64,000 bases of DNA, taken from NCBI GenBank assembly GCA_964519345.1, contig CAZFKX010000018.1, forward strand, positions 1 to 64,000, in the 5' to 3' direction. A program made the translations under genes and the position numbers. Under the pieces are notes generated by a model. It was not told the DNA's origin. It saw nothing but the letters and a program-made list of their open reading frames with translations, and made no database searches. The DNA is from Persephonella sp964519345 (GTDB taxonomy: Bacteria; Aquificota; Aquificia; Aquificales; Hydrogenothermaceae). Of this stretch, positions 33,753 to 42,720 are shown in pieces. Each line of letters opens with the position of its first letter. Position 1 is the first letter of the stretch.

Positions 33753-34615
33753 TGAGAGATCAGGCTGAAAGCTTAAGAAGTCTGGTAAAGAAAAATAGAT
33801 CTATTGACTTTCAGGTTATATCAGTAACCTCAGGTAAAGGTGGCGTTGGGAAAACAAGTTTTACAGTTAATCTTGCCTATATACTCCAAAAAATGGGAAA
33901 AAATGTTCTTATACTTGATGCTGATCTTGCTCTTGCAAATGTTGATATTGTTCTAAACGAAAAACCAAAGTACAACCTTCTCCATCTTTTAACAGGTGAG
34001 AAAAATATAAACGAAATCATCTGGTCCTCAAAATATGGAATCAAATTTATACCTGCAGCTTCAGGTTTTGAGGAGTTGGCAAATCTTCCAAAGGAACAGC
34101 AGATGTTTATACTAAATTCTCTCCAAGATATATACTACGCATTTGACATAATGCTTATAGATACTTCAGCAGGAATATCTGAAAGCGTTATAAACTTTTG
34201 TCTTGCAGCTGATAAAACGGTTGTTGTTACAACACCAGATCCAACAGCTGTAGCAGATTCATATGCTATATGCAGAATTATATCAAACTATAACACAGGC
34301 AATATGGAACTCGGTCTTGTTGTTAATATGACAGAAAACGAGAAAGAAGCTGAGAGAATATACAATGCAACTAATAATGTTATAAGAAAATTTTCAGGTA
34401 AAACAATTAAATACTACGGATCAATAAGAAAAGACGAAAAACTTTCAAGATCAATAAGGGAGAGGTTTGTTCTAACATCAAGATACCCTAACAGCAAGTA
34501 CAGCCATGATTTAGAAATTGTTGCAAAAGCTATCTTAGAGGGTACCCTTCCAGAAAAAAAGGAAAACTTTTGGAGAAGAATTTTAAATAACTGGATAAAT
34601 CTTAAGTTTGATTAA
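33749..34615 (+). CDS. flhG: Flagellar number regulator FlhG (MinD-like ATPase)
   Basis: MinD/ParA-type ATPase that partners FlhF to limit flagellar number. The 288 residues begin with RDQAESLRSLV, the DQAxxLR activator helix that stimulates FlhF GTPase. Deviant Walker A SGKGGVGKTSFTVN near 28, then ILDADLALANVDIVL and IDTSAGIS. Lies between flhF and fliA in the sigma-54 operon. Confidence 0.93.
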   Translation: MMRDQAESLRSLVKKNRSIDFQVISVTSGKGGVGKTSFTVNLAYILQKMGKNVLILDADLALANVDIVLNEKPKYNLLHLLTGEKNINEIIWSSKYGIKFIPAASGFEELANLPKEQQMFILNSLQDIYYAFDIMLIDTSAGISESVINFCLAADKTVVVTTPDPTAVADSYAICRIISNYNTGNMELGLVVNMTENEKEAERIYNATNNVIRKFSGKTIKYYGSIRKDEKLSRSIRERFVLTSRYPNSKYSHDLEIVAKAILEGTLPEKKENFWRRILNNWINLKFD

Positions 34616-34628
34616 GGAGGAGGAAAAG

Positions 34629-35354
34629 ATGAAGATTTCAAACAGAGAGAGAAACGAGATAATAATGGAGTTTTTACCGAAAATTAACTACATTGTACAG
34701 AGCCTGAAACAGGAAAATCTTCCTCCAACTGTAACTGAGGAGGATCTGATTAATACAGGTGTTCTTGGCCTTATAGATGCGATCAATAAGTATGATCCAT
34801 CTAAAGGTGTTAAACTTTCAACCTATGCTGAGATAAGAATAAGAGGTCAGATAATAGACTCTCTAAGAAAGCTTGACTGGGTACCAAGAAATGTGAGACA
34901 AAAGGCAAGACATATTGAAACTGCTATTCTTGAAGTAGAACAAAAATTAGGTAGAGAAGCTACACCTGAAGAAATAGCGGAATATCTTGGGATGGATGTA
35001 GATGAGTATATGAAATATGCTGAAAAGATATCTAACAGCGGTCTTATATCTATAGACACAACTGTTGGTTCTGATGAAGATGCGAATACAAAACTATGGC
35101 AGATTATATCTATAAACGATGATACACCCGATAAGTATGTAGAAGAAGAAGAATTGAAAAAAATTATTTCTGATATAATTTCTAAACTTAATGAAAGGGA
35201 GAGGCTTGTTATAACTCTTTATTACTACGAGGAACTTTCCATGAAAGAAATAGGAGAGGTTCTGGGACTAACTGAATCAAGAATATCCCAGATACATACA
35301 AAAACAATGATGAAAATAAAGAGCATGATTAAGAAGTATATAAGTAAAGAGTAA
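34629..35354 (+). CDS. fliA: Flagellar sigma factor FliA (sigma-28)
   Basis: Sigma factor for late flagellar and chemotaxis genes. The 241 residues contain region 2 (EEDLINTGVLGLIDAINKYDPSKG, STYAEIRIRGQIIDSLRKLDWVPR, in parts), a region 3 (GREATPEEIAEYLGM) and region 4 (LNERERLVITLYYYEELSMKEIGEVLG). The ATG at 34629 follows AAGGAGGAGG; the upstream TTG at 34608 lies inside that site. Last three bases overlap the next gene. Confidence 0.92.
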   Translation: MKISNRERNEIIMEFLPKINYIVQSLKQENLPPTVTEEDLINTGVLGLIDAINKYDPSKGVKLSTYAEIRIRGQIIDSLRKLDWVPRNVRQKARHIETAILEVEQKLGREATPEEIAEYLGMDVDEYMKYAEKISNSGLISIDTTVGSDEDANTKLWQIISINDDTPDKYVEEEELKKIISDIISKLNERERLVITLYYYEELSMKEIGEVLGLTESRISQIHTKTMMKIKSMIKKYISKE

Positions 35355-35845
35355 TGGGAAAAAATAATCTTTATGTTGAATACCTATTAGGAGATTTAGA
35401 AAGTTACATAATAAGTCAGAAAGCAGAAGTAAACTCAATTATAAATGAGAAAAAGGAGCTTACATTAAAAGAAAGTGCATTTATATTTGACAAATTTTCA
35501 AAAAGTCTGAAAAAAACAACAGATCTTATAAAACATATAAACGAAGTGGAAGATGCTCACCTTCTGAAGCATATATCAATTATTACGTCTGAAACGCTTG
35601 CCTGGATACTCTTCACCCTTCCTATGATTGAAACAAATATTCCTATATTCATGGAAGATCTGTTTGTTAAAAATAGACATATAGTTGATGCTATAGGTGA
35701 ACTTCTTATACAGTTTGAAGAGACTATAGACAAACCTTCAAAAATTAAGGAGATTGAAAAGGAACTATTATCTCAGATAAATGATATATCTATGACAATA
35801 AGCTCCTTATCTAATATGATACAGAAAGGGTCGCTACCAAATTAA
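35354..35845 (+). CDS. Unknown helical protein coupled to fliA
   Basis: 163 residues, predicted almost wholly helical, with no signal peptide or clear membrane segment and no family I recognise. The fliA stop and this ATG share a base (TAATG), so it is translated with fliA under the sigma-54 promoter. A chaperone, anti-sigma or motility accessory role is guessed from position only. Its end overlaps the convergent fabL gene by four bases. Confidence 0.7.
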   Translation: MGKNNLYVEYLLGDLESYIISQKAEVNSIINEKKELTLKESAFIFDKFSKSLKKTTDLIKHINEVEDAHLLKHISIITSETLAWILFTLPMIETNIPIFMEDLFVKNRHIVDAIGELLIQFEETIDKPSKIKEIEKELLSQINDISMTISSLSNMIQKGSLPN

Positions 35846-36627
35846 CGACCCCTTACGAGAGAAAGACCCCCGTCAACTATTATAGTTTGACCCTGTATCC
35901 ATTTAGCATCTTCTGTACATAAGAAACCAACGACTCCAGCAATATCTTCAGGCATTCCCATCCTTCCAAGAGGAGTAAGTTTTATAGTTCCTGCTTTGAC
36001 CTCTTCATAATTCGGGAACAGCTGAATAGCTTCTGTATCTATAGGACCTCCAGATACTGTATTAACATTTATTCCTTTTTCTCCAAATTCGACAGCAGCA
36101 TACCTTACAAGAGCTTCAAGTGCTGACTTTGCAGCCCCATGTATAGCATAATTTGGCATGTAATCTCTTGTTCCGGTTGACGATATAGCTATTATTTTTC
36201 CATTCCTCCCTTCCATTAACGGTACAGCCTTTTGAACAGACCATATAAAACCCATAACTGTTATATCAAATATTCTTCTCGTCCCTCTTTCCTTTAATCT
36301 TAAGAAAGGGGCAAACCCGCCAACAACTTCCCTTCCTGAAGCAACAGCATTACTTACAAATATATCCAGGTATCCAAACTCATTTTTTATTTGATTAAAA
36401 ACTCTGTCTATATCTTCTTTATTGCCAAAATCACCTTGAATAGCATATCCTTTAACACCTTTGCCTTCTATCTCTTCAATAACCTCTTCAGCTTTCTCCC
36501 TATTTTTATAGTAGTTAATAATCACATCTGATCCCATCTCAGCAAGCTTTAAAGCTATAGCCCTTCCAATACCTCTACTTCCACCTGTTATAAATGCAAG
36601 CTTTCCTTCCAACTCTCTACAGGCCAT
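35842..36627 (-). CDS. fabL: FabL-like enoyl-ACP reductase (SDR)
   Basis: Likely reduces enoyl-ACP in fatty-acid synthesis with NAD(P)H. The 261 residues have the Rossmann motif TGGSRGIGRAI near 14. The active site reads YAIHGAAK, a Tyr-x6-Lys spacing that marks enoyl-ACP reductases such as B. subtilis FabL rather than the Tyr-x3-Lys of ordinary SDRs. VSGGPIDTEA, FPNYEEV and GQTIIVDGGLSL match FabL closely. It ends the minC-to-fabL operon. Confidence 0.82.
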   Translation of the reverse strand: MACRELEGKLAFITGGSRGIGRAIALKLAEMGSDVIINYYKNREKAEEVIEEIEGKGVKGYAIQGDFGNKEDIDRVFNQIKNEFGYLDIFVSNAVASGREVVGGFAPFLRLKERGTRRIFDITVMGFIWSVQKAVPLMEGRNGKIIAISSTGTRDYMPNYAIHGAAKSALEALVRYAAVEFGEKGINVNTVSGGPIDTEAIQLFPNYEEVKAGTIKLTPLGRMGMPEDIAGVVGFLCTEDAKWIQGQTIIVDGGLSLVRGR

Positions 36628-36639
36628 TAATCTCCTCCT

Positions 36640-36951
36640 TTAGTGATGGTCTTTGAACTGTCTTGAAAACTCTAAAAACTTCCTTATAAGGAAATCTCCT
36701 CTATAACCTTCCTCAACAAGATACATAAAATATTTCTGTTCCTCGTCGTTAAGTTCCCTGTGAATAGTATCAACAATTCTTTTATAGGCAAAAAGCGTAT
36801 CGTTATCCCAGCCTTCCCCTGCATAAAAATCCTCAATTTTAACAGGATCTTCAACCTTATGTCTGTAAGCTTCTTTATAACCGAGCCAGAACATAATAAT
36901 CATAAGAATAAAAAATACACCTGCTATAAATCCAGAAAGTATCAGTTCCAC
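36640..36951 (-). CDS. Unknown single-pass membrane protein
   Basis: 103 residues: one N-terminal membrane helix (residues 3-24), then a charged soluble region rich in Glu, Asp and Tyr, ending in DHH. No family recognised. It is fixed in the operon between trpD (2 bases) and fabL (12 bases), with a good ribosome site (aaGGAGGttaaaag). Confidence 0.7.
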   Translation of the reverse strand: MELILSGFIAGVFFILMIIMFWLGYKEAYRHKVEDPVKIEDFYAGEGWDNDTLFAYKRIVDTIHRELNDEEQKYFMYLVEEGYRGDFLIRKFLEFSRQFKDHH

Positions 36952-36953
36952 TT

Positions 36954-37979
36954 TTAACCTCCTTTACTGTATTCTCTTAATCTGTTTAAAATCTCGTATG
37001 CTTTTTTAGAATAAATGGTTTCCTTTGCAAGTTCAATACCCTCCCTGATCGAATCAACGGCACTTACCGCATGCAGGGCAAAACCTGCATTTAATGCGAC
37101 AAAATCTGTTCTTCTGCTTTTATCCCTACCTTCAAGAATATCAAGTGCTACCTGAAGATTAAAATCAAGATCTCCCCCCTTTATATCCTCCAAGGAAGCT
37201 CTCTCTATGCCAAAATCCTCAGGTTTAACTGAATAAATTGAAATTTCTGACCCATTTAGTTCAGCAACTAATGTGTCTGTGGTAATAGAAACCTCGTCAA
37301 GACCCTCCATACCATGAACAACATAAGCCTTCTTTAAACCTAAAAGAGAAAGAACTCTTGCTATGGGTTCAACAAGGTTTTTATCATATACACCTAAAAG
37401 CTGATATTTGGCTCCAGCAGGATTTGAAAGTGGTCCAAGTATATTAAATATGGTTCTTACTCCTATCTCTTTTCTCTGTTTTATAACATTTTTCATGGCC
37501 GGATGGTATATTGGGGCAAAAAGAAAACCAAGTCCTATCCTATCTATAGCTTCCGCTGTTTTTTCAGGAGAAAGATCTATCTTAACTCCAAGAGCCTCCA
37601 TTATATCCGCACTACCGCATTTAGAAGACACAGACCTATTGCCATGTTTTGCCACCTTTACTCCTGCACCTGCTATAACAAAAGCTGTTATTGTTGAAAC
37701 ATTGAATGTATCAATTTTATCTCCCCCTGTACCGCACGTATCTATAAGTTTTGAACGATCCTTTACTGGAACTTTTACAGCTTTTTCCCTCATTATTTTA
37801 GCAGCTGATCTTATTTCCTCGACAGATTCCCCTTTCATTTTTAGACCTACAAGAACAGCTCCTATCTGGGAATCTGTTGCTTTCCCATCCATAAGAATTT
37901 TAAAAAGATCCTCCATTTCTTCAGAAGAAAGATTACAGCCTTCTGTTATCTTTTTTATGTACTTTTTTATCATTTTCAT
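36954..37979 (-). CDS. trpD: Anthranilate phosphoribosyltransferase
   Basis: Second step of tryptophan synthesis, joining anthranilate and PRPP. The 341 residues contain the PRPP loop DTCGTGGDKIDTFNVST near 82, KHGNRSVSSKCGSAD, and the anthranilate region around GPLSNPAGAKYQLLGVY. No other trp genes are adjacent. It overlaps the PPIase gene by four bases; M3 is an alternative start. Confidence 0.95.
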   Translation of the reverse strand: MKMIKKYIKKITEGCNLSSEEMEDLFKILMDGKATDSQIGAVLVGLKMKGESVEEIRSAAKIMREKAVKVPVKDRSKLIDTCGTGGDKIDTFNVSTITAFVIAGAGVKVAKHGNRSVSSKCGSADIMEALGVKIDLSPEKTAEAIDRIGLGFLFAPIYHPAMKNVIKQRKEIGVRTIFNILGPLSNPAGAKYQLLGVYDKNLVEPIARVLSLLGLKKAYVVHGMEGLDEVSITTDTLVAELNGSEISIYSVKPEDFGIERASLEDIKGGDLDFNLQVALDILEGRDKSRRTDFVALNAGFALHAVSAVDSIREGIELAKETIYSKKAYEILNRLREYSKGG

Positions 37980-38839
37980 CCCTCGAGAGATTTATCCAGA
38001 TATTCAATAACTGCACTCTCTTTTAATTTTTTTAAATAAAGATCAACTTCTTTTTGAAGCTTTTTATTTACCTCTTCTCCTGTCAGTTCCTGATGAACAA
38101 TCTTTTTTTCTTCAGATTCTATCTTTATAAAATATACACCTTTACCTGCATCTATCTCAAAAATATCTCCTACTTTATGCTCCCATATTGGTTTATCAAG
38201 TGTTTTAACAAGATCACCCTTTTTTACTTCACCTAAAAGCCCGCCTTTTTCAGCTGTAATGGGATCGTCCGAGTATTCCTCTGCAAGTTCATCAAACGAT
38301 TTCTTACCTATCAACTTTTTAACTATCCTTAATTTCTCTTCAAAGCCCGGTCTGTTTCTATCAAGATATATAAGCCTGATTTTTCTCAGATTAACCGCTT
38401 TCCCTTCCTGTATTCCTTCAAAAAGGTTTCTTTTTAGGTATATATGAATAAACTTAGATATCATTATCTCCCTTTTTATAAGATCTTTAAATAGAGAAAA
38501 AACAAGACCTTTCTCTTCAAGCTTTCTTCTAAAATCCTGAATGTTGTTTAATCTGTTTAACTTTGCCAGTCTCAAGATAGCATTATTTATCTCCGAGGGT
38601 GTTGCATGTATTCCTACTTTCTCAGCAGCCTGCGATAGAACGATCTGATCGATAAGTTTTTTTGCTGCTTCTTTTTCATCATTTACACCATACCACTCTT
38701 TAGCAAGTTCTATCTCAGATTTTAAAACAGGTTTTCCATTTACGACAAGAACAACCTTATCCAAAAGTTCTTCCTGAGAGTATGATATAGAAAATAATAC
38801 TGTAAAAAGAAGAAATATAGAAAAAACAAACCTCATCAA
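37976..38839 (-). CDS. Exported peptidyl-prolyl isomerase, SurA-like
   Basis: Periplasmic chaperone/isomerase for outer-membrane proteins. 287 residues: signal peptide (cleavage near SYS-Q, residue 21), SurA-type N domain (DKVVLVVNGKPVLKSEIELA), then one parvulin domain (residues ~165-255, with FDELAEEYSDDPITAEKGGLLG). SurA of E. coli has two parvulin domains; only one is seen here. Overlaps glmU and trpD by four bases each. Confidence 0.85.
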   Translation of the reverse strand: MMRFVFSIFLLFTVLFSISYSQEELLDKVVLVVNGKPVLKSEIELAKEWYGVNDEKEAAKKLIDQIVLSQAAEKVGIHATPSEINNAILRLAKLNRLNNIQDFRRKLEEKGLVFSLFKDLIKREIMISKFIHIYLKRNLFEGIQEGKAVNLRKIRLIYLDRNRPGFEEKLRIVKKLIGKKSFDELAEEYSDDPITAEKGGLLGEVKKGDLVKTLDKPIWEHKVGDIFEIDAGKGVYFIKIESEEKKIVHQELTGEEVNKKLQKEVDLYLKKLKESAVIEYLDKSLEG

Positions 38840-40293
38840 TCAGCTCCCTTTTTCTTCTTCCTTATCTCTGAGTAGTCTGGAATTATTTTCTGAGTAGATC
38901 TTTCTACAGCCAGTGCTTTATCAGGAACATTTTTTGTTATAACAGATCCTGATCCTGTAATAGCCTCTTCTCCAACAACTACAGGTGCAACAAGCATAGT
39001 ATCGCTTCCTATAAAAGCTTTATCTTTTATTACAGTTTTATGCTTCTTAAATCCGTCGTAATTGCAGGTTATAGCACCTGCTCCTATATTTACCTGATTT
39101 CCTACTTCTGCATCACCAATATAGCTCAAATGTCTCGCATTTGTTCCCTTTCCTATTTTTGAGTTTTTAATCTCTACAAAATTGCCTATTACTGAATCAG
39201 ATCCAACAACTGTATTGTTTCTTATTCTTGAAAATGGACCAACAACAGCATTATCCTCTATAATACTGTCCTCAATAATGGTATTTGCAAGTATTTTCAC
39301 ATTGTTACCTATCTTACTGTTTCTAACTATACAGTTTGACTCTATAACCGTTCCTTCTCCTATCTGGGTGCTTCCCCTCAGCATAACATTTGGAAATATC
39401 TCAACATCCTTAGAAAGATCAACATCAAACTCTATCCAAACAGTTTCAGGACTGTGTATTGTAACTCCATTTAAAGCCCAGAAACTTAGATACTGCATTT
39501 TCATGATACTTTCAGCTTTTGCAAGATCCCATCTGTTATTAACACCTATAGCTTCTGTAGAATCAGGAAGAAGGAGAGAATGTATATCCTTTCCTCTTTT
39601 TCTCAACAGTCTGATAACATCAGTAATATAATATTCTCCCTGTGAGTTCTCATTCTCAAGCTGGTCTAAAACCTCTAAAAGATATGGGGCATAAAAAATA
39701 TATATTCCAGTGTTTACTTCTTTTATAGATCTCTCTTGGGGAGAAGCATCTCTATCTTCCACTATTCTTAAAATTCTGTGCTGACTGTCTTTTATAACTC
39801 TACCGTATCCTGTCGGATCCTGCATATATGCTGTAAGAACCACTCCCGCTATATTTTTATTCCTGTATCCTGTCATATCTCCAAGATTGGCTCCTTCATA
39901 TCTAACAAGAGCATCCATGAAACTTACAGCGTTCTTTAAAGTTTCTCCTTTTATCAAAGGCATATCACCATTCATTATAAGAACATATCCTTCATAATCT
40001 ACGAGATAATCCTTAGCCGAAGCGACGGCGTGACCTGTTCCAAGTTGTTCGTCTTGTTCAACATAAACGCACCTATCACAATTTATAGCCTTTTTAACTT
40101 CTTCCTTTTTATATCCTACAACATATATTATTTGTTCAGGATTTATCCATCTTGCAGAAAGGGATACATAAAAAATCATCGGCTTTCCAAGTATTTCATG
40201 TAAAACCTTGGGTTTTTCAGATCTGAATCTTGTTCCTTTACCCGCTGCAAGAATAACAACCTTAGTTTTTTCTCCAGAATGAATATGTTCCAT
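38836..40293 (-). CDS. glmU: Bifunctional UDP-GlcNAc pyrophosphorylase / GlcN-1-P acetyltransferase
   Basis: Makes UDP-GlcNAc for peptidoglycan and lipid A. 485 residues: uridyltransferase domain with LAAGKGTRFRSEKPKVLHE near 18, NTGIYIF, then a left-handed beta-helix from ~265 with hexapeptide repeats and NARHLSYIGDAEVG, ITCNYDGFKKHKT. The ATG at 40293 follows AAGGAGTGTGAG and sits one base after hisG stop; a longer start at 40332 would overlap hisG by 38 bases and is less likely. Confidence 0.95.
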   Translation of the reverse strand: MEHIHSGEKTKVVILAAGKGTRFRSEKPKVLHEILGKPMIFYVSLSARWINPEQIIYVVGYKKEEVKKAINCDRCVYVEQDEQLGTGHAVASAKDYLVDYEGYVLIMNGDMPLIKGETLKNAVSFMDALVRYEGANLGDMTGYRNKNIAGVVLTAYMQDPTGYGRVIKDSQHRILRIVEDRDASPQERSIKEVNTGIYIFYAPYLLEVLDQLENENSQGEYYITDVIRLLRKRGKDIHSLLLPDSTEAIGVNNRWDLAKAESIMKMQYLSFWALNGVTIHSPETVWIEFDVDLSKDVEIFPNVMLRGSTQIGEGTVIESNCIVRNSKIGNNVKILANTIIEDSIIEDNAVVGPFSRIRNNTVVGSDSVIGNFVEIKNSKIGKGTNARHLSYIGDAEVGNQVNIGAGAITCNYDGFKKHKTVIKDKAFIGSDTMLVAPVVVGEEAITGSGSVITKNVPDKALAVERSTQKIIPDYSEIRKKKKGAD

Positions 40294-40294
40294 C

Positions 40295-40951
40295 TCACAC
40301 TCCTTTATCAAGGAATTTATGTAATCTTTCAATTAATGGGAGAACCTTTTCTTTCCTTGTTTTATAACTGATCCTGTTTACTATAAGCTTTGCAGAAGAT
40401 TGTCTTATATGTTCAATTACAACAAGCCCATTTTCCCTCAACGTTCTACCTGTCTCAACTATATCAACTATATACTCTGAAAGACCAACGAGAGGAGCAA
40501 GCTCTACTGATCCATAAAGTTCAATTACATTTACCTTTATACCTTTCTTTCCAAAAAACTGTTTTGTCACTTCGGGGTACTTGGTTGACACTTTTATTGA
40601 CGTAGGATTTGAAAAATATTTTTCTTTACTTTCAGGAAGACCTGCAACAACTATATCACACACACCAATTTTAAGATCAATAGGTCTATAAACATCAGGA
40701 TTACTTTCTAAAAGAACATCATCACCAGCAACACCTATATCTGCAATACCGTTCTCAACATATGTTGGAACGTCTTTTGCCCTTACCAATAAAAAATAGA
40801 ACTTTCTGCTCTCTATAATGAGTTTTCTTGATGTGCTGTTAATATCTTCTTTGAGAATTTCAGCTTTTTTTAGTATATCTATTGTTTGATCAAAAAGCCT
40901 TCCCTTAGGAAGTGCTATAGTCAGCTTATTATTATTTAACTTTCTTATCAT
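40295..40951 (-). CDS. hisG: ATP phosphoribosyltransferase, short form
   Basis: First step of histidine synthesis. 218 residues with LTIALPKGRLFDQTIDILKKA, DIGVAGDDVLLE, and the PRPP site ELAPLVGLSEYIVDIVETGRTL. The C-terminal regulatory ACT-like domain of the long form is missing, so the short form would need the HisZ subunit, not found in this window. Adjacent to minE with no gap. Confidence 0.94.
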   Translation of the reverse strand: MIRKLNNNKLTIALPKGRLFDQTIDILKKAEILKEDINSTSRKLIIESRKFYFLLVRAKDVPTYVENGIADIGVAGDDVLLESNPDVYRPIDLKIGVCDIVVAGLPESKEKYFSNPTSIKVSTKYPEVTKQFFGKKGIKVNVIELYGSVELAPLVGLSEYIVDIVETGRTLRENGLVVIEHIRQSSAKLIVNRISYKTRKEKVLPLIERLHKFLDKGV

Positions 40952-41203
40952 CTACCTTCCACTTTCCTTTGCAAATGGGATACTTATCCAGAGTTCATAC
41001 ACATTGTCTTCATTTTTTATATTGACTTCAATCCTGTTTGGATCAAACTGTGGATATTTTGAAAAAACATCTATCAGATCCTTCTGTAGCAACTCTGCAA
41101 AATTTGTAGGAAGACCCTTTCTTTCATAAGAAAGGACAACCATAAGCCTTTCTTTTGCTATCTCAGAAGATTTCTTCTTTCTGAAAAAATCTAATATAGA
41201 CAT
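40952..41203 (-). CDS. minE: Cell-division topological factor MinE
   Basis: 83-residue partner that stimulates MinD ATPase and drives oscillation. N-terminal amphipathic LDFFRKKKSSEIAKERL, MVVLSYERKG, then the dimer domain. Two bases after minD. Confidence 0.93.
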   Translation of the reverse strand: MSILDFFRKKKSSEIAKERLMVVLSYERKGLPTNFAELLQKDLIDVFSKYPQFDPNRIEVNIKNEDNVYELWISIPFAKESGR

Positions 41204-41205
41204 AA

Positions 41206-42015
41206 TTACCTCCCAAACAATCTACTTAAAAAGCCCTTCTTCACCTCAAGCTCGTCAAATGGAACATCAAAACCTTCAATTCTTCTTGCAATATTAATCA
41301 GTGCTTTTCCAGCTGGAGAACTTTCGGCATGAAGAACTATAGGTTCACCTTTATTTGTAAAATCAACCATTTTTTCTTCATCAGGAACTATTCCTATTTT
41401 TGGTATATGTAAAATCTCTTCAATGTCTTCTACAGAAAGCATTTCTCCCTTTTTTACCTGATGAATTCTTATTCTATTAACAATAAGTTTTATATCCTCT
41501 TTCTCCATAGATTCCAAAAGCCCTATTATCCTATCTGCATCTCTTACAGAAGAAACCTCAGGATTAGTAACTACAAGAGCTTCTTCAGCAGGAGATGCTG
41601 CTGTTTTAAAACCTCCTTCTATCCCCGCAGGTGAATCTATAAAAATATAGTCAAACTGTTCTTTAACCGTCTCAACTATATCTGTAAGCTGTTCAGGTTT
41701 TACAGCTTCTTTATCTTTTGTCTGCGCAGCAGGGAGAAGGTAAAGTGAAAGCCCTCTTTTATCCTTAACAAAAGCTTTCTCAGGTGATACCCTACCTTCC
41801 ACTACATCAACAATGTCATAAACTATCCTGTTCTCAAGACCAAGAATCATATCAAGATTTCTAAGACCTATATCTGCATCAATCGTAAGAACCTTTTTGC
41901 CCATTTTAGCAAGAGAAGTGGCGATATTGGCCGTTACTGTTGTTTTTCCTACTCCCCCTTTACCTGAGGTTACTACAAATACTCTTGCACCTTTAATATC
42001 TTTTCTTTCTTCCAT
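41206..42015 (-). CDS. minD: Septum-site determining ATPase MinD
   Basis: 269 residues. Deviant Walker A SGKGGVGKTTVTANIATSL near 16, switch DADIGLRNLDMILG, and IDSPAGIEGG. The C-terminal FLSRLFGR is the amphipathic membrane-binding helix. Lies 22 bases after minC. Confidence 0.95.
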   Translation of the reverse strand: MEERKDIKGARVFVVTSGKGGVGKTTVTANIATSLAKMGKKVLTIDADIGLRNLDMILGLENRIVYDIVDVVEGRVSPEKAFVKDKRGLSLYLLPAAQTKDKEAVKPEQLTDIVETVKEQFDYIFIDSPAGIEGGFKTAASPAEEALVVTNPEVSSVRDADRIIGLLESMEKEDIKLIVNRIRIHQVKKGEMLSVEDIEEILHIPKIGIVPDEEKMVDFTNKGEPIVLHAESSPAGKALINIARRIEGFDVPFDELEVKKGFLSRLFGR

Positions 42016-42037
42016 CTTTTTCTACCTCAAAGGTATT

Positions 42038-42637
42038 TCAAATTTTATCAATATAAATCTTATTATCTTCAATATATGCTTTTTCCGGATATTCTGGCTC
42101 TTCCATCTCATCAGGCGATCTTGTAAAGTAACTTGCTATTCTTAACTGCTGCGGCTTCAATTTTAATGCCATAATTACAGCTGTTTCATCACCATTTGCG
42201 CCTGCATGTACTATACCTCTAAGTGTTCCCATAACAATAATATTTCCTGATGCCACAACATATGCATCAGGATTAACATCCCCAATTATTAAAATATCAC
42301 CATCATACTCAACCCTCTGACCGCTTCTTAATGTTTTGTTTATTATTTTCAGGGATTTTTTCTCTGAAACATTCTTAATAGAAGTTTTTTCAGATTTTTT
42401 ATCTGATGTTTTGTAACCTAAAACCCTTGAGTTATACTTTTTCAGTATATTCTCTATCTCTTCCTTTTGGGTTTCAGAAAGCTGTATATCTGAAAGATCA
42501 ACTATGGAGATAGAACCTTTGAAAAATGCTGATGAGAGTTTTTTTTCCAGCTCCTCAAGATTTTCTTTAAAAGATCTTTTTCCGTCCAGCTTTATCATCA
42601 AAGCTGGAATCGTTACACCCTTAATTTCTAATCCCAA
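42038..42637 (-). CDS. minC: Septum inhibitor MinC
   Basis: FtsZ inhibitor targeted by MinD. 199 residues: a variable N-terminal FtsZ-binding half and a conserved C-terminal beta-helix from about 110, with RSGQRVEYDGDILIIGDVNP and IVMGTLRGIVHAGANGDE. First gene of the nine-gene minC-to-fabL operon. Divergent from lysA. Confidence 0.92.
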   Translation of the reverse strand: MGLEIKGVTIPALMIKLDGKRSFKENLEELEKKLSSAFFKGSISIVDLSDIQLSETQKEEIENILKKYNSRVLGYKTSDKKSEKTSIKNVSEKKSLKIINKTLRSGQRVEYDGDILIIGDVNPDAYVVASGNIIVMGTLRGIVHAGANGDETAVIMALKLKPQQLRIASYFTRSPDEMEEPEYPEKAYIEDNKIYIDKI

Positions 42638-42685
42638 AGTCCTACTCTCTTGTGAAAACTCGTAGTATTATTTATCATATATATT

Positions 42686-42700
42686 TTAAACCAAGTTTAA
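42686..42700 (+). promoter_or_regulatory. Inverted repeat before lysA
   Basis: TTAAAC-CAA-GTTTAA is perfect and has the AAAC-N3-GTTT pattern seen upstream of acnB, nuoA and nuoH, but lacks the GA after GTTT. It lies just before the lysA ribosome site (TGGAGG). Relation to the others is uncertain. Confidence 0.3.
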
Positions 42701-42720
42701 TCTGGAGGCAAAAGATTTAG

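Noticed and set aside
40294..40332. Longer GlmU start
   Set aside because: It would overlap hisG by 38 bases; the inner ATG has AAGGAG and sits next to the hisG stop.
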